In this document: piece by piece, positions 9,127 to 18,519 of the stretch
How positions within the stretch are numbered: position 1 is the stretch's first letter
Layout: the number at the start of each line of letters is the position of its first letter
Assembly: GCF_005885605.1 (NCBI RefSeq)
Contig: NZ_SZVP01000001.1
Location: forward strand, 372,001-436,000
Length of the DNA stretch: 64,000 bases
Reading direction: 5' to 3'
Source: Colwellia ponticola
GTDB taxonomy: Bacteria; Pseudomonadota; Gammaproteobacteria; Enterobacterales; Alteromonadaceae
Made by a program: the position numbers and the translations under genes
Notes under the pieces: generated by a model
What the model was told of the DNA's origin: nothing
The model's input: the letters and a program-made list of their open reading frames with translations, nothing else
Database searches by the model: none

Positions 9127-9159
9127 TAACAGTTAACAGTTAACAGTTAACAGTTAACA
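9127..9159. repeat. Tandem heptamer repeat (TAACAGT) x 4.7
   Basis: The unit TAACAGT occurs four times in full plus TAACA, without interruption, starting 9 bases after the stop codon of the DUF3581 gene. A simple-sequence tract of this type can vary in copy number by slippage. Confidence 0.95.
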
Positions 9160-9235
9160 CTCAGCAATATATGATGAGTGATATACGTGAGTTATAGCCT
9201 AGTTAAACAATTTAGCTATAACAATTGCGCTATCA

Positions 9236-9808
9236 CTAGTTACCATAGACTTTTTCAAAGTCATCTTGTTGTTTTAATTTATCTTCATTGCAATAAACAA
9301 ATACCGCCATGCTTTTAGGGTGCTTACATTTAATCGGTTGCTGATAGAACCCTAGCCAAGCACGTTGCTTATCACCCTGATATTTTGATTTAATAACAAT
9401 GGCGCTATGTTGATTAAATACCGTGCTTTTTTGTGGTGATTTTACCGTCTCTTTATTCTTTTTAGCATAGTGTTTTTTATTGTTAGCTAAACTTTTTCCC
9501 GCTGATTTTGTGCTTTTTTCAGCCTTTTTCTTATTACTTTTATTTTCACTTTCACTTTTACTTTTACTACCGTATTTTTCTTTAAATTTTGCCAAAGAGC
9601 TATGTTCACACGCCCACCATTTAGCTCTCGCTTTATCCTCTCTAGCACGTAAACTTTGCCCACGTTTTAACGAATAACCACTGCGCTGCATCGCCTGAAT
9701 ATTATGTAATTTTGCTAACAACGGTTTACAGCGTTTTTTAGCTTCTACGCTAGTAGTGTACCCTAAAGTCAAGAGGGCAATAATAATATAAGTAATCACT
9801 TTTTTCAT
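9236..9808 (-). CDS. Secreted lysine-rich hypothetical protein
   Basis: A 190-residue protein with a clear signal peptide (MKKVITYIIIALLTLGYTTSVEA). The domain after it has CKPLLAKLHNIQAMQRSGY and REDKARAKWWACE, which recalls short conserved secreted proteins of Shewanella and Vibrio relatives that I cannot name. The middle, residues about 78-125, is a low-complexity Lys/Ser run (KSKSESENKSNKKK). The C-terminal part has two more cysteines (IKCKHPK, VYCNED). The product is strongly basic and exported, so nucleic-acid or surface polymer binding is possible. It is divergent from the exported DNA ligase gene and shares its 0.3-kb upstream region. Function is not known. Confidence 0.65.
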   Translation of the reverse strand: MKKVITYIIIALLTLGYTTSVEAKKRCKPLLAKLHNIQAMQRSGYSLKRGQSLRAREDKARAKWWACEHSSLAKFKEKYGSKSKSESENKSNKKKAEKSTKSAGKSLANNKKHYAKKNKETVKSPQKSTVFNQHSAIVIKSKYQGDKQRAWLGFYQQPIKCKHPKSMAVFVYCNEDKLKQQDDFEKVYGN

Positions 9809-10123
9809 GATAGCAATCCTTGCTAATGCCTTTAACTGATCAGAATAAAGTTTACCTTACGAGCTTGTTGCCTTAACTATTTTGCCGTTATTGGGTTATT
9901 ATTAACAACGATTAAGAGCTGTGTTTTTAAAATATAGACTAAACTTTATACTTTACCAAGCACTATACTGCAGCTACCTTGAGCACTAAGAAGATATTTT
10001 AAAGTACTTATCTACCCTTTATCTACTCCTTATCATTCAATTTAGCGGGTTGTTCGTCCATACCTCCCCTTATTCAGGACGATTTTTACAATGCTTTATA
10101 TAGTGATGACACGGAGGTGATTG
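9809..10123. other. Intergenic region between divergent secreted-protein and ligase genes
   Basis: AT-rich, no open frame of note. It must hold the promoters of both flanking genes, and near its right end a perfect GGAGG (10113-10117) sits 6 bases before the ATG of the ligase. No operator or RNA structure was recognised. Confidence 0.6.
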
Positions 10124-11005
10124 ATGATAAAAAGTTATTTACGGATCCTATTTATTTTAGCTTCTACCAGCTATTGTGCTCTAACACTGGCACAAGCGAC
10201 ACCGCAAAGTACGTCATTAAACAAACCCAATATTCAACATGGTATAGTCTATGATGAAGTTAATGATATCAGTCAATATTATCTATCTGAAAAGCTTGAT
10301 GGTATTCGAGGTTACTGGGATGGTAAGCAATTACTAACTCGGCAAGGCAACTTAATTTATAGTCCGTCTTGGTTTACGCAAGATTGGCCTGCATCGCCCA
10401 TTGATGGCGAGCTATGGCTCAGTAGAGGTGAATTTCAACCCTTACTTTCTTGTGTAAGTAAGCATAGCGCTGAAGAAAACAAATCAATCAGCTGTTGGCA
10501 GCAGATACGCTTTATGATGTTTGACCTTCCTAGCCACCCTGGAAGTTTTACCGAACGCGTCAATACAATGCAGCTGTTAGTAAAGCAAACGTCGTCACCT
10601 TATTTAGCTATGGTCAACCAAGTCAAATTAAACTCGTTAACTGAACTTAATAATAAACTCAATGACATTATTGATCTGCAAGGCGAAGGGCTTATGCTGC
10701 ACCTTGCTAGCGCACACTATCAAGTGGGACGAAATAAAGCGTTAATGAAACTTAAAAAGCATCAAGATGCAGAAGCTGTAGTTATTGGTTATAGCCCAGG
10801 AAAAGGTAAATATAAAAACCTACTAGGCGCAATTAAAGTTAAAACAACTGACGGTATTATATTTAAAATTGGCTCTGGATTTAGTGACTATCAACGAGCT
10901 AACCCACCGCTAATAGGTACAACCATCACCTTTAAGTATAACGGTGTTACACAAAATGGCGTACCAAGGTTTGCTCGATTTTGGCGTATAAAAGCAACCA
11001 ATTAA
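10124..11005 (+). CDS. Exported ATP-dependent DNA ligase (Lig E type)
   Basis: A 293-residue minimal ATP-dependent DNA ligase with an N-terminal signal peptide ending near TLAQA, so the mature enzyme is probably periplasmic. The adenylated lysine is Lys57 in SEKLDGIRGYW (motif I). Motif III is WIDGEL-like (SPIDGELWL), motif IV is in GEGLMLH, and motif V is LMKLKKHQDAEAVV; the short OB domain ends GVPRFARFWRIK. Length and lack of extra domains match the Lig E group of Vibrio, Haemophilus, Neisseria and relatives. The start is ATG 10124 because GGAGG lies 6 bases upstream; TTG 10121 is the only other candidate. Known members seal nicks outside the cytoplasm, with proposed roles in DNA uptake or biofilm DNA. 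Confidence 0.9.
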   Translation: MIKSYLRILFILASTSYCALTLAQATPQSTSLNKPNIQHGIVYDEVNDISQYYLSEKLDGIRGYWDGKQLLTRQGNLIYSPSWFTQDWPASPIDGELWLSRGEFQPLLSCVSKHSAEENKSISCWQQIRFMMFDLPSHPGSFTERVNTMQLLVKQTSSPYLAMVNQVKLNSLTELNNKLNDIIDLQGEGLMLHLASAHYQVGRNKALMKLKKHQDAEAVVIGYSPGKGKYKNLLGAIKVKTTDGIIFKIGSGFSDYQRANPPLIGTTITFKYNGVTQNGVPRFARFWRIKATN

Positions 11006-11026
11006 GCATAAAATTGCATAGTAATA

Positions 11027-11935
11027 CTATTCAACCTTTTCTGGCTGATAAGTATAAATTAATACTTTAAGTCCTTTACCCTGATGTGCTTCTTTGAATA
11101 CTTCAGGGTTATCAAGACGTTGCTCAAAACGACAATCCGGGCATTCTCGCGCCACTTCTGCTTTTAAAAATTGCTCATCTAAATCAGGTGAATTTAAACA
11201 TAACATCAAGGTCGCGCCTGGGTTCATCCACTGTGGAATACGGCGAATAATTTTGGCGTAGTCACGTTCAATATTTACACTACCTTTTTGAAATGATGGC
11301 GGATCGCAGACTAAAATATCATAGGGACCATATTTTTTAATACGGCTATTTGACTTAAAAATATCTACACCTTCAAAAACAACCTGTTTACCTTGTTTTT
11401 TCGCCAACTCATTAAGTTGATGGTTCTCCCGCCCCTTACTTAAAGACGCTTTACTGAGATCAATATTAACCGCTTTACTTGCACCGCCAGCAATAGCATT
11501 TAAAGAGAAAGCACAGGTATAGGCAAAAAGGTTTAAGACATTCTTCCCTAATGAGTTTTCTCTTAGCCACTGCCTACCATTACGCATATCTAAAAATAAG
11601 CCACTATTTTGTGCCTTACCAAATTCAATATGGTAATTCAGCCCCTGCTCACTCACAATAGTATGGTTTACTTGATCACCTAATACAGTGATAGTCGGTG
11701 AAAATTTTTCATAACGATGCTGAACTTGTACGCTGCTACATGACTTAACCAAGTTTTTTAAGGCGCTAGCTTGTTCCATAAGCCATTCATTATCCACTGC
11801 TTGGTATAGGGTAATAAGAATAACAGGAGCGAGCCAGTCAACATTAACATGGCTTAAATTAGGATAAGCATGCCCACGGCCGTGAAATAACCGTTGTGCA
11901 TCGGTAAAATCTGTACTGGTAATATGTTTTATCAT
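11027..11935 (-). CDS. Class I SAM-dependent methyltransferase (RlmI/RlmK-like Rossmann domain)
   Basis: A SAM-dependent methyltransferase of the COG1092 type. Motif I is NLFAYTCAFSLNAIAGGA, the acidic post-I residue is in AVNIDLSKAS, and the catalytic motif IV is VCDPPSFQKGS, as in nucleic-acid base methyltransferases. No PUA domain is present at the N-terminus, unlike RlmI, so the target (probably rRNA) is uncertain. The ATG at 11935 is preferred over the GTG at 11977, because the extra 14 residues are poorly supported and the 11977 start lies inside the arm of a terminator hairpin. It converges with the ligase gene, whose stop is 21 bases from its own stop. Confidence 0.8.
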   Translation of the reverse strand: MIKHITSTDFTDAQRLFHGRGHAYPNLSHVNVDWLAPVILITLYQAVDNEWLMEQASALKNLVKSCSSVQVQHRYEKFSPTITVLGDQVNHTIVSEQGLNYHIEFGKAQNSGLFLDMRNGRQWLRENSLGKNVLNLFAYTCAFSLNAIAGGASKAVNIDLSKASLSKGRENHQLNELAKKQGKQVVFEGVDIFKSNSRIKKYGPYDILVCDPPSFQKGSVNIERDYAKIIRRIPQWMNPGATLMLCLNSPDLDEQFLKAEVARECPDCRFEQRLDNPEVFKEAHQGKGLKVLIYTYQPEKVE

Positions 11936-11970
11936 GAATAGGCGATCGGATAATGAGTCATTTATTAATA

Positions 11971-12049
11971 AAAACACTCAAAAATAACATTGATACCGAC
12001 TAAATAAGCATGACGTGCTTATTTAGTCGCGATTACATTTGAGTGTTTG
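11971..12049 (-). terminator. Nested hairpin terminator after the NSS transporter
   Basis: The inner stem GACTAAATAAGCA / TGCTTATTTAGTC is a perfect 13 bp with a 5-base loop (11998-12028). The outer arms AAACACTCAAA / TTTGAGTGTTT enclose it. Read on the minus strand, the outer arm runs into TTTTT, so it probably ends the transporter transcript. Confidence 0.75.
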
Positions 12050-12089
12050 GTTTGGTTTGCTTAACTCTGCTCAGCTAACAATATAGAAG

Positions 12090-13514
12090 CTACAAGCCAA
12101 AAAGGTTAACGGCAAAAAATTTACTGGCTACGGTATTAATAAAAATGAGCAACACAATAGCAGGGATAAAAGTACCTAATGAGAAGTTAATATACTTTTC
12201 TACCCACGAACCTTTGTAGTTTTCATTACCTATGCTTAATTCTTCTGACAGTTGCTTTTTCTTCCAACGATAGCTAACAAATATACAGAGTAAAAAACCA
12301 TTTAGCGGTAAAATCGTATCGTAAAAAACATCATAAATAACATCAAATAACGACTTACTAGCGCCGGCATACCAAGTGAACTCGGTAAAAAATGGCAACA
12401 TACCAAACGATGCTGTAGCAAATAATGTTAGTACGCCAGCTGTAATGGTTAAATAACCTAATGCTTTTTTACGACTGTGTTTTTTTTCTGTCACTAAATA
12501 AGAAACGGGCACTTCAATAATAGACACTAATGACGTTATCGCCGCAAAAAATACTAAGATAAAAAAGAATGCCGCGACCGAACTAGCGCCGACATAGCCT
12601 AAGGAAACTTGTAACGCTAAAAATATTTTAGGAAGAAAAGTAAAAATCAATGAGACTGAGCTATCACTGAGCTCACTAGGGTTAATCGCTGGGTTAAATG
12701 AAAATACCGCAGGTAATATCATTAAGCCAGCAATAAACGCAACCCCAGTATCGGTAATAGCCACCAGTTTAGCTGAATTAGGTATATTGGTTTGCTTATC
12801 TATATATGAGCCATAAGTAATTAATATGCCCATCCCCAAAGACAATGAGAAAAAGGCTTGTGACAAAGCACCATTGATAACACTGGGACTAATTTTATCA
12901 ATATCGGGTACTAAGAAAAAAGTAACCCCTGCCATAGCATTATCAAGCGATAGTACAAACACCACCATAATAATAAGCATAATAAGTAATGAGGGCATAA
13001 GTATTTTAGCCGCTTTCTCAATGCCGTCTTTAACCCCTGCCGCTAAAATAAAGCTAACAATACTCGCGACTACGAGTAAGGCAAGATATAAGTAGGGGCT
13101 GTTAATAAACAAACCAAAGCCTTCATCACTCGCTAAGTAATCTAAATGGCCAGTAACCGTTAAGGCAATATAACCAAAAATCCAAACGGTGATTACCATA
13201 TAAAAAACAGCAATCATAAAGGGCGTCAATACGCCGAGAAAACCAGCGGCTCCCCAAAGCTTATTACCTTGACTTAATGTTTTAAATGCACCAACAGGCT
13301 CTTTAGCTGTATTACGACCGACAGCCATTTCAGCTACCATGACCGGTAAACAAATAAGAAAAACAAAAAGTGCGTACATTAATAAAAATGCTCCACCACC
13401 ATTTTTAGCCGCATTCACCGGAAAGCCCACTAAATTACCAATACCTACTGCGGAGCCTGCAGCGGCTAAAATAAAGCCAATGCGTGAGCTAAAATGCTCT
13501 CTAGAAACCGACAT
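12090..13514 (-). CDS. Sodium-dependent transporter, NSS/SNF family
   Basis: A 474-residue membrane protein of the neurotransmitter:sodium symporter family, LeuT-like, with about 11-12 hydrophobic segments. The first helix carries the unwound substrate/sodium site AAAGSAVGIGNLVGFP, and KNGGGAFLLMY and LPVMVAEMAVGR follow as in bacterial members. These import amino acids or similar small amines with sodium. The start ATG has AAAAGGG 5 bases upstream. It is transcribed alone and ends at the nested hairpin 11971-12049. The substrate cannot be read from sequence; location near putA (1.2 kb away) is suggestive but the genes are separated by an HDOD gene. Confidence 0.92.
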   Translation of the reverse strand: MSVSREHFSSRIGFILAAAGSAVGIGNLVGFPVNAAKNGGGAFLLMYALFVFLICLPVMVAEMAVGRNTAKEPVGAFKTLSQGNKLWGAAGFLGVLTPFMIAVFYMVITVWIFGYIALTVTGHLDYLASDEGFGLFINSPYLYLALLVVASIVSFILAAGVKDGIEKAAKILMPSLLIMLIIMVVFVLSLDNAMAGVTFFLVPDIDKISPSVINGALSQAFFSLSLGMGILITYGSYIDKQTNIPNSAKLVAITDTGVAFIAGLMILPAVFSFNPAINPSELSDSSVSLIFTFLPKIFLALQVSLGYVGASSVAAFFFILVFFAAITSLVSIIEVPVSYLVTEKKHSRKKALGYLTITAGVLTLFATASFGMLPFFTEFTWYAGASKSLFDVIYDVFYDTILPLNGFLLCIFVSYRWKKKQLSEELSIGNENYKGSWVEKYINFSLGTFIPAIVLLIFINTVASKFFAVNLFGL

Positions 13515-13657
13515 ACTTACCCTTTTACGATTATTATAATAGCGAAATAAATTTGATCCGCCGATGCTACCAAGGTTTGCTAACTTTGTCTTCTTTTTAG
13601 CTGAATTTTACCTAAGTATAGACATAGTAAACATTACGCTAAGAGGATAAACCGTGT

Positions 13658-14500
13658 TTATTTAGACAAAAGTTTCGGATTCATAATGGACAAAATACCA
13701 CTTGCTTCCTTTTCAGCAAACTCTGCAGCTTGAATTAAATCTGCTACAGTCAAACCTAGAGGACGACAAATTGATTCATCAATCACATTTTCATAAGTAA
13801 AGCTGTCACTGTGACTATCAATCAGTGCTAAGCGAGACGCAAGATTAAGGATCTTAACATCTTTATTTATATCTATGGAGGAGGCTGCATTAAAATAACG
13901 AATAGGAAGTATGATTTTTTCTGGTATTTGCCAACATTTTAATAAGTCTGCTGAAATATCGGTGTAGGTATAACCTAATAACTGTTCCTGTAGTTGCCAA
14001 GGTAAACAATCTTGGTGATATTTTTCACAGCGCTGCGCAATTTCAGGGGTTATTTTAGCTACTAATAACTCACCAAAATTTTGTAATAGGCCAGCAACAA
14101 ATAAACGTTCAATATCACGAATACCGGCACTAATGGCAAGGTTTTTAGAGGCTAAACCACAAAAAACACTCATGCGCCAAAAGCGTTTCAAATCGATGGC
14201 TTGATTCTCAAAGTATTTAAACGCTGAGGCGGCTACGTCGACTAACATCATAGTATAAATGGTCTGCGTACCTATAATAGTGATAGCACGAGAAATAGTA
14301 CTAATTTCACCAGGAAAGCTATAGATAGCGCTGTTAGCTATTTTTAACAACCGAGAAGTCATTGATGGATCAACACTAATAACATCGGCAAAGTCTGAAA
14401 TTTCAGAACTTTCGTCAGTCATTAAAGCTTGTATTTTAAAACAAGCGTCAGGCAAAGCAAATGACCCCTCTGCATGTAGTGCGTAATCATGGGCGTTCAT
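13658..14500 (-). CDS. HDOD domain-containing signalling protein (paralogue)
   Basis: A 280-residue HDOD protein. The sequence VDPSMTSRLLKIANSAIY, the conserved ISRAITIIG helix and FVAGLLQNFGELLVA line up one-to-one with the protein at 5479-6330, including the N-terminal and C-terminal lengths. The HD metal ligands are missing (QN). No output domain or membrane segment is present. It lies between the NSS transporter and putA, all on the minus strand, but the putA terminator upstream (14598-14635) and a 143-base gap downstream suggest its own transcript. Confidence 0.85.
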   Translation of the reverse strand: MNAHDYALHAEGSFALPDACFKIQALMTDESSEISDFADVISVDPSMTSRLLKIANSAIYSFPGEISTISRAITIIGTQTIYTMMLVDVAASAFKYFENQAIDLKRFWRMSVFCGLASKNLAISAGIRDIERLFVAGLLQNFGELLVAKITPEIAQRCEKYHQDCLPWQLQEQLLGYTYTDISADLLKCWQIPEKIILPIRYFNAASSIDINKDVKILNLASRLALIDSHSDSFTYENVIDESICRPLGLTVADLIQAAEFAEKEASGILSIMNPKLLSK

Positions 14501-14597
14501 GGTAATCCTTTCAAGTAAGAGATAGCGTATAAAGTAGAGCAGTTAATTAATGAAATTTTTATAATACCAAGCCTACAAGCAATAAAGCTTATAATAC

Positions 14598-14635
14598 AAA
14601 AAACGCGAATAAACTGATGAGTTCATTCGCGTTTT
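14598..14635 (-). terminator. Rho-independent terminator of putA
   Basis: A long stem AAACGCGAATAAAC / GTTCATTCGCGTTT with one mismatch and a 7-base loop region, followed on the minus strand by T6. It is 45 bases downstream of the putA stop. Confidence 0.85.
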
Positions 14636-14679
14636 ACCGACTATTGATAGTAGCCGTAACAATAATTTTAAGCTAAAGC

Positions 14680-17600
14680 CTAATCAGCTTCAATCATAGT
14701 CATCAACGAGGTATTGCCGCCAGAAGCAGTAGTGTCAATGCTGACCGTTTTTTCTGTCACCAAACGTTGGATCATATTGTCGAAATATTCAGAACTTATC
14801 ACCGGTAAAATAGCACCATCACGTTGGGCAAGTTTGTCACTCATGTAATGTTTACGCTCACAAAGACTGTCCACCACAACACCTGATAACGCAGGATGGT
14901 TAAGCATAGTTTCTAAATGACATAGCTTAGCGACTTGGAAAACATCTTTATTGGCTCCTGTGGTAACAAATTTATCTTTAAAGGCTAATGCCTCTTGATA
15001 GAATAAATCTGACACAACTGCAATTACCGTATTACCGGTAGCCAGTGCCGTCACAATAGATAGCACCCAAAAATGTAAGGTTACATTTTCATCAGCATAA
15101 CAAATAATATTACCGCGGTTTTCTAAATAAATGATATTAGACTCACCTGTTGGTCCCGGTAAGTGTTGTGGTTTTTTCAAACGCTTTTCAATATCAATCA
15201 ACTGCGATCGTGCTGCCGCTAACGTTTTATTTAAGTCATCAGCTAAATCATCAACAATTTCAACATGAGCAATTTTAGCAAGCAACTGACGAACACAAGA
15301 AGTACGGGTATTTAACTCAGTTAAGCGCCACTCTTTTTCCGCCCAACTTGCTTTATCCATGATGCGTATTGCTTCATGTTTATCAGCAGCGTCACCTGTT
15401 AACATAGCTAATTCTGCATTGGTCGGGTTAAACTCTTCCTCATCAGGGGTTGATTTTTCTTTGACTAGACGCGTTAAGTAGTTTGGACCACCGGCTTTAG
15501 GACCAGTACCTGAAAGACCACGCCCACCAAATGGCTGAACGCCAACAATCGCACCAATCATATTACGGTTAATATAAATATTACCAGCACGTGATAGTTT
15601 AGCTAAATCAAAAGCGCGGTGCTCTATACGTGTATGAATCCCCATGGTTAAGCCAAAACCTGTGCCATTAATTTTATCAATAACACTTTCTATCTCATTA
15701 CCTCTAAAGCGTACTACATGCACACAAGGACCAAATACTTCTTGCTTTAATACACTAATATCATCAATTTCATATAAACGCGGTGCAAAGAAAAAGTGAC
15801 CGTCTTCATCGACAACATCATCTGAAAATTCACATTGATAGAGTAATTTACCGTGCGATTTCATGTAATCGCTATGGGCATTTAATTCATCCAATGCCTT
15901 TTGGTCGATAACTGGGCCAATATCAGTGCTCAATTTAGCAGGGTTACCTACATGTAACTCAGCTAAGGCACCTTGGAGCATAGTGATCACAGTATCAGCA
16001 ATATCTTCCTGTAAGAACAGTACGCGCAACGCAGAACAGCGTTGACCTGCACTTTGAAAGCCTGATGAAATAACATCATCAACGACTTGCTCAGGCAATG
16101 CGGTTGAGTCAACAATCATACAGTTTTGACCACCCGTTTCAGCAATAAAAGGCACTTGGTCTCCGCCTCGCTCAGCTAAGGTTTGTGAAATATGGGTGCC
16201 GGTTTGCGTTGAACCGGTAAACATCACGGTTTGAATACGGGTATCAGGAATAATAGTACTACCGACAACACTGCCGCGGGCAATAACCACTTGTACTACG
16301 TTTTCAGGCAACCCCACTGAACGCATCATTTCAAGTGCGCGTAGCGCAATTAATCCGGTTTGCTCAGCGGGTTTTGCTAAAACAGTATTACCGGTCGCAA
16401 TAGCTGCAGTCACCTGCCCTAAGAAAATAGCTAGCGGAAAGTTCCATGGACTAATACATAACACCACACCACGGGCTTCAAGTCGGTCGTCTTCACTTAA
16501 CTCAATGGCACGGGCAGCATAATAGCGACAAAAATCAACTGCTTCACGTACTTCATCAATACCGTCTTGTGCGACTTTACCGGCTTCTTTAATACAAAGC
16601 GCAATAAGTTCGTCCATATGACGTTCTAAAATATCAGCAATACGGCAAAGCAATGCGGCGCGCTCATCAACAGGTGTTTGTGACCAGTCACTAAAGGCCG
16701 CTTCCGCATTATTAATCATCATCAACATATCATCTTTGCTGGTATGTTGATGAAAGCCAATAATTTCGCAGTGATTAGCTGGGTTCACTACGGCATTAGC
16801 GCCTTCTGGCACCTCATTTTTATTCAATAAATGGTCGACAAACCAGGTATCTAGTGCGAATTTCAATGGCGTAATTTCATTAATATCGGTTAAATCTAAA
16901 CCTTTAGAGTTATCACGCCCTTGCCCAGCAGCGCCATTGCCTTCTGAACGATAAAGATCAATGGGTAGAACAATTTGACCATTGTATTTTATTTTTAGAC
17001 GTTGCGTTTTTTCTACCGGATCTTCAAGTAGTGATTCAACTGGCTGCGATTCATCAACAATAGCGTTAACAAATGAAGAGTTTGCGCCATTCTCTAATAG
17101 ACGACGTACTAAATAAGCGAGTAAGTCTTCATGATAACCAACGGGCGCATAAATGCGACATTGAATGCTTTCTTGACTGACTATTTGATCATATAAAGAA
17201 TCGCCCATGCCATGGAGACATTGAAATTCAAAACCGGCTTTATCATCGCCCGCTAACTCAACAATAGTGGCAGCGGTATAAGCATTATGTGTGGCAAATT
17301 GCGGATAAATAGTATCGCGATATTCTAATAACTTATTGGCACAGGCATGATATGACACATCAGTTGATGACTTACGGGTAAAAACCGGAAAGTGGCTCAA
17401 GCCATCTTTTTGGGCATTTTTAATTTCAGTATCCCAATAAGCACCTTTGACTAAACGCACCATCATTTTTCTGTTAGTGCGTAATGTTAAATCACGTAAC
17501 CAGTCAACGACATGAATAGCACGCTTTTGATACGCTTGTAATGCTAAACCAAAGCCCTGCCAATCACCTAAATCACTATCAGTAAATACCGCTTCAATGA

Positions 17601-18519
17601 TGTCTAACGAAATATCTAAACGCTCAGATTCTTCAGCATCAACCGTTAAACCAATATTGTACTGCTTAGCTTGCAAACATAAAGCCTTTAACTTGGGTAC
17701 TATTTCGCTGATAACACGATTTTTATTTAAAAAGTCATAACGTGGGTGTATAGCAGATAGTTTAATTGAAATACCAGGTACTTTACGCGGATCATTTTTG
17801 CCCGAAGCCACAGCCACTTCACCAATAGCGGTAATGGCATCAACATAGGCTTTAAGATACTTGTCGGCATCAAGCATAGTACGAGCGCCTTCACCGAGCA
17901 TGTCATAGGAGTACACATAACCTTGCTGTTCTTTGGTGGCAGCCCTTTCGGTAGCAGCTTTAATGGTTTCCCCCATCACAAACTGTTTACCCATAATTTT
18001 CATCGCATAGTTCATTGATTTACGAATAACAGGTTCACCTAAACGACCTACTGTTTTTTTCAATAAACCAAATTGTTCTTTTTTACGCTTGTCGGCATAA
18101 TTAACCATGGAGCCGGTTATTAACAACCCCCAAGATGACGCGTTAACAAATAATGAATCACTAGCCCCTAAATGTGTACTCCACTGACCTTGCGATATTT
18201 TATCGCGAATCAATTCATCTTGGGTGTGTTTATCAGGCACGCGAAGCAATGCTTCAGCCAAACACATGAGTACAACACCTTCTTCTGAAGATAATGAATA
18301 CTCATTAAGCAGTGAATCTATTGCACCATTACCTTCTTGATCTTGACGAATTTTCAAGACCATTTTACGGGCACGATCCCAAGCGCGACTTCGGGCACTT
18401 ACATTTACTTCAGCTGCAGGTAAGATATGATCAACAGCGATATTTTCATCAATACGATAAAAGTCACGAATCTTTTGTCTTATCGGGCAATCGGTAATTA
18501 GTGAACCAGTAAAAAGCAT
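14680..18519 (-). CDS. putA: Bifunctional proline dehydrogenase / L-glutamate-gamma-semialdehyde dehydrogenase PutA
   Basis: PutA oxidises proline to P5C with FAD, passing electrons to ubiquinone, and then to glutamate with NAD+. The protein is 1279 residues from ATG 18519, chosen because GAGGAA lies just upstream and the product then begins MLFTGSLITDCPIRQ; the open frame extends 28 codons further without homology. The proline dehydrogenase barrel fills roughly residues 80-550 (MVRLVKGAYWDTEIK). The aldehyde dehydrogenase domain spans about 590-1040, with FTGSTQTG, the glutamate in FIAETGGQN and the catalytic cysteine in SAGQRCSALR. A further C-terminal domain completes it. There is no ribbon-helix-helix region, so unlike E. 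coli PutA it is not expected to repress its own gene. A tandem 23-bp repeat lies upstream. Confidence 0.95.
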   Translation of the reverse strand: MLFTGSLITDCPIRQKIRDFYRIDENIAVDHILPAAEVNVSARSRAWDRARKMVLKIRQDQEGNGAIDSLLNEYSLSSEEGVVLMCLAEALLRVPDKHTQDELIRDKISQGQWSTHLGASDSLFVNASSWGLLITGSMVNYADKRKKEQFGLLKKTVGRLGEPVIRKSMNYAMKIMGKQFVMGETIKAATERAATKEQQGYVYSYDMLGEGARTMLDADKYLKAYVDAITAIGEVAVASGKNDPRKVPGISIKLSAIHPRYDFLNKNRVISEIVPKLKALCLQAKQYNIGLTVDAEESERLDISLDIIEAVFTDSDLGDWQGFGLALQAYQKRAIHVVDWLRDLTLRTNRKMMVRLVKGAYWDTEIKNAQKDGLSHFPVFTRKSSTDVSYHACANKLLEYRDTIYPQFATHNAYTAATIVELAGDDKAGFEFQCLHGMGDSLYDQIVSQESIQCRIYAPVGYHEDLLAYLVRRLLENGANSSFVNAIVDESQPVESLLEDPVEKTQRLKIKYNGQIVLPIDLYRSEGNGAAGQGRDNSKGLDLTDINEITPLKFALDTWFVDHLLNKNEVPEGANAVVNPANHCEIIGFHQHTSKDDMLMMINNAEAAFSDWSQTPVDERAALLCRIADILERHMDELIALCIKEAGKVAQDGIDEVREAVDFCRYYAARAIELSEDDRLEARGVVLCISPWNFPLAIFLGQVTAAIATGNTVLAKPAEQTGLIALRALEMMRSVGLPENVVQVVIARGSVVGSTIIPDTRIQTVMFTGSTQTGTHISQTLAERGGDQVPFIAETGGQNCMIVDSTALPEQVVDDVISSGFQSAGQRCSALRVLFLQEDIADTVITMLQGALAELHVGNPAKLSTDIGPVIDQKALDELNAHSDYMKSHGKLLYQCEFSDDVVDEDGHFFFAPRLYEIDDISVLKQEVFGPCVHVVRFRGNEIESVIDKINGTGFGLTMGIHTRIEHRAFDLAKLSRAGNIYINRNMIGAIVGVQPFGGRGLSGTGPKAGGPNYLTRLVKEKSTPDEEEFNPTNAELAMLTGDAADKHEAIRIMDKASWAEKEWRLTELNTRTSCVRQLLAKIAHVEIVDDLADDLNKTLAAARSQLIDIEKRLKKPQHLPGPTGESNIIYLENRGNIICYADENVTLHFWVLSIVTALATGNTVIAVVSDLFYQEALAFKDKFVTTGANKDVFQVAKLCHLETMLNHPALSGVVVDSLCERKHYMSDKLAQRDGAILPVISSEYFDNMIQRLVTEKTVSIDTTASGGNTSLMTMIEAD

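Noticed and set aside
13515-13657. Possible glycine riboswitch upstream of the sodium-dependent transporter
   Set aside because: Such transporters sometimes follow one, but the conserved core sequence and paired domains were not found; only 143 bases are available.
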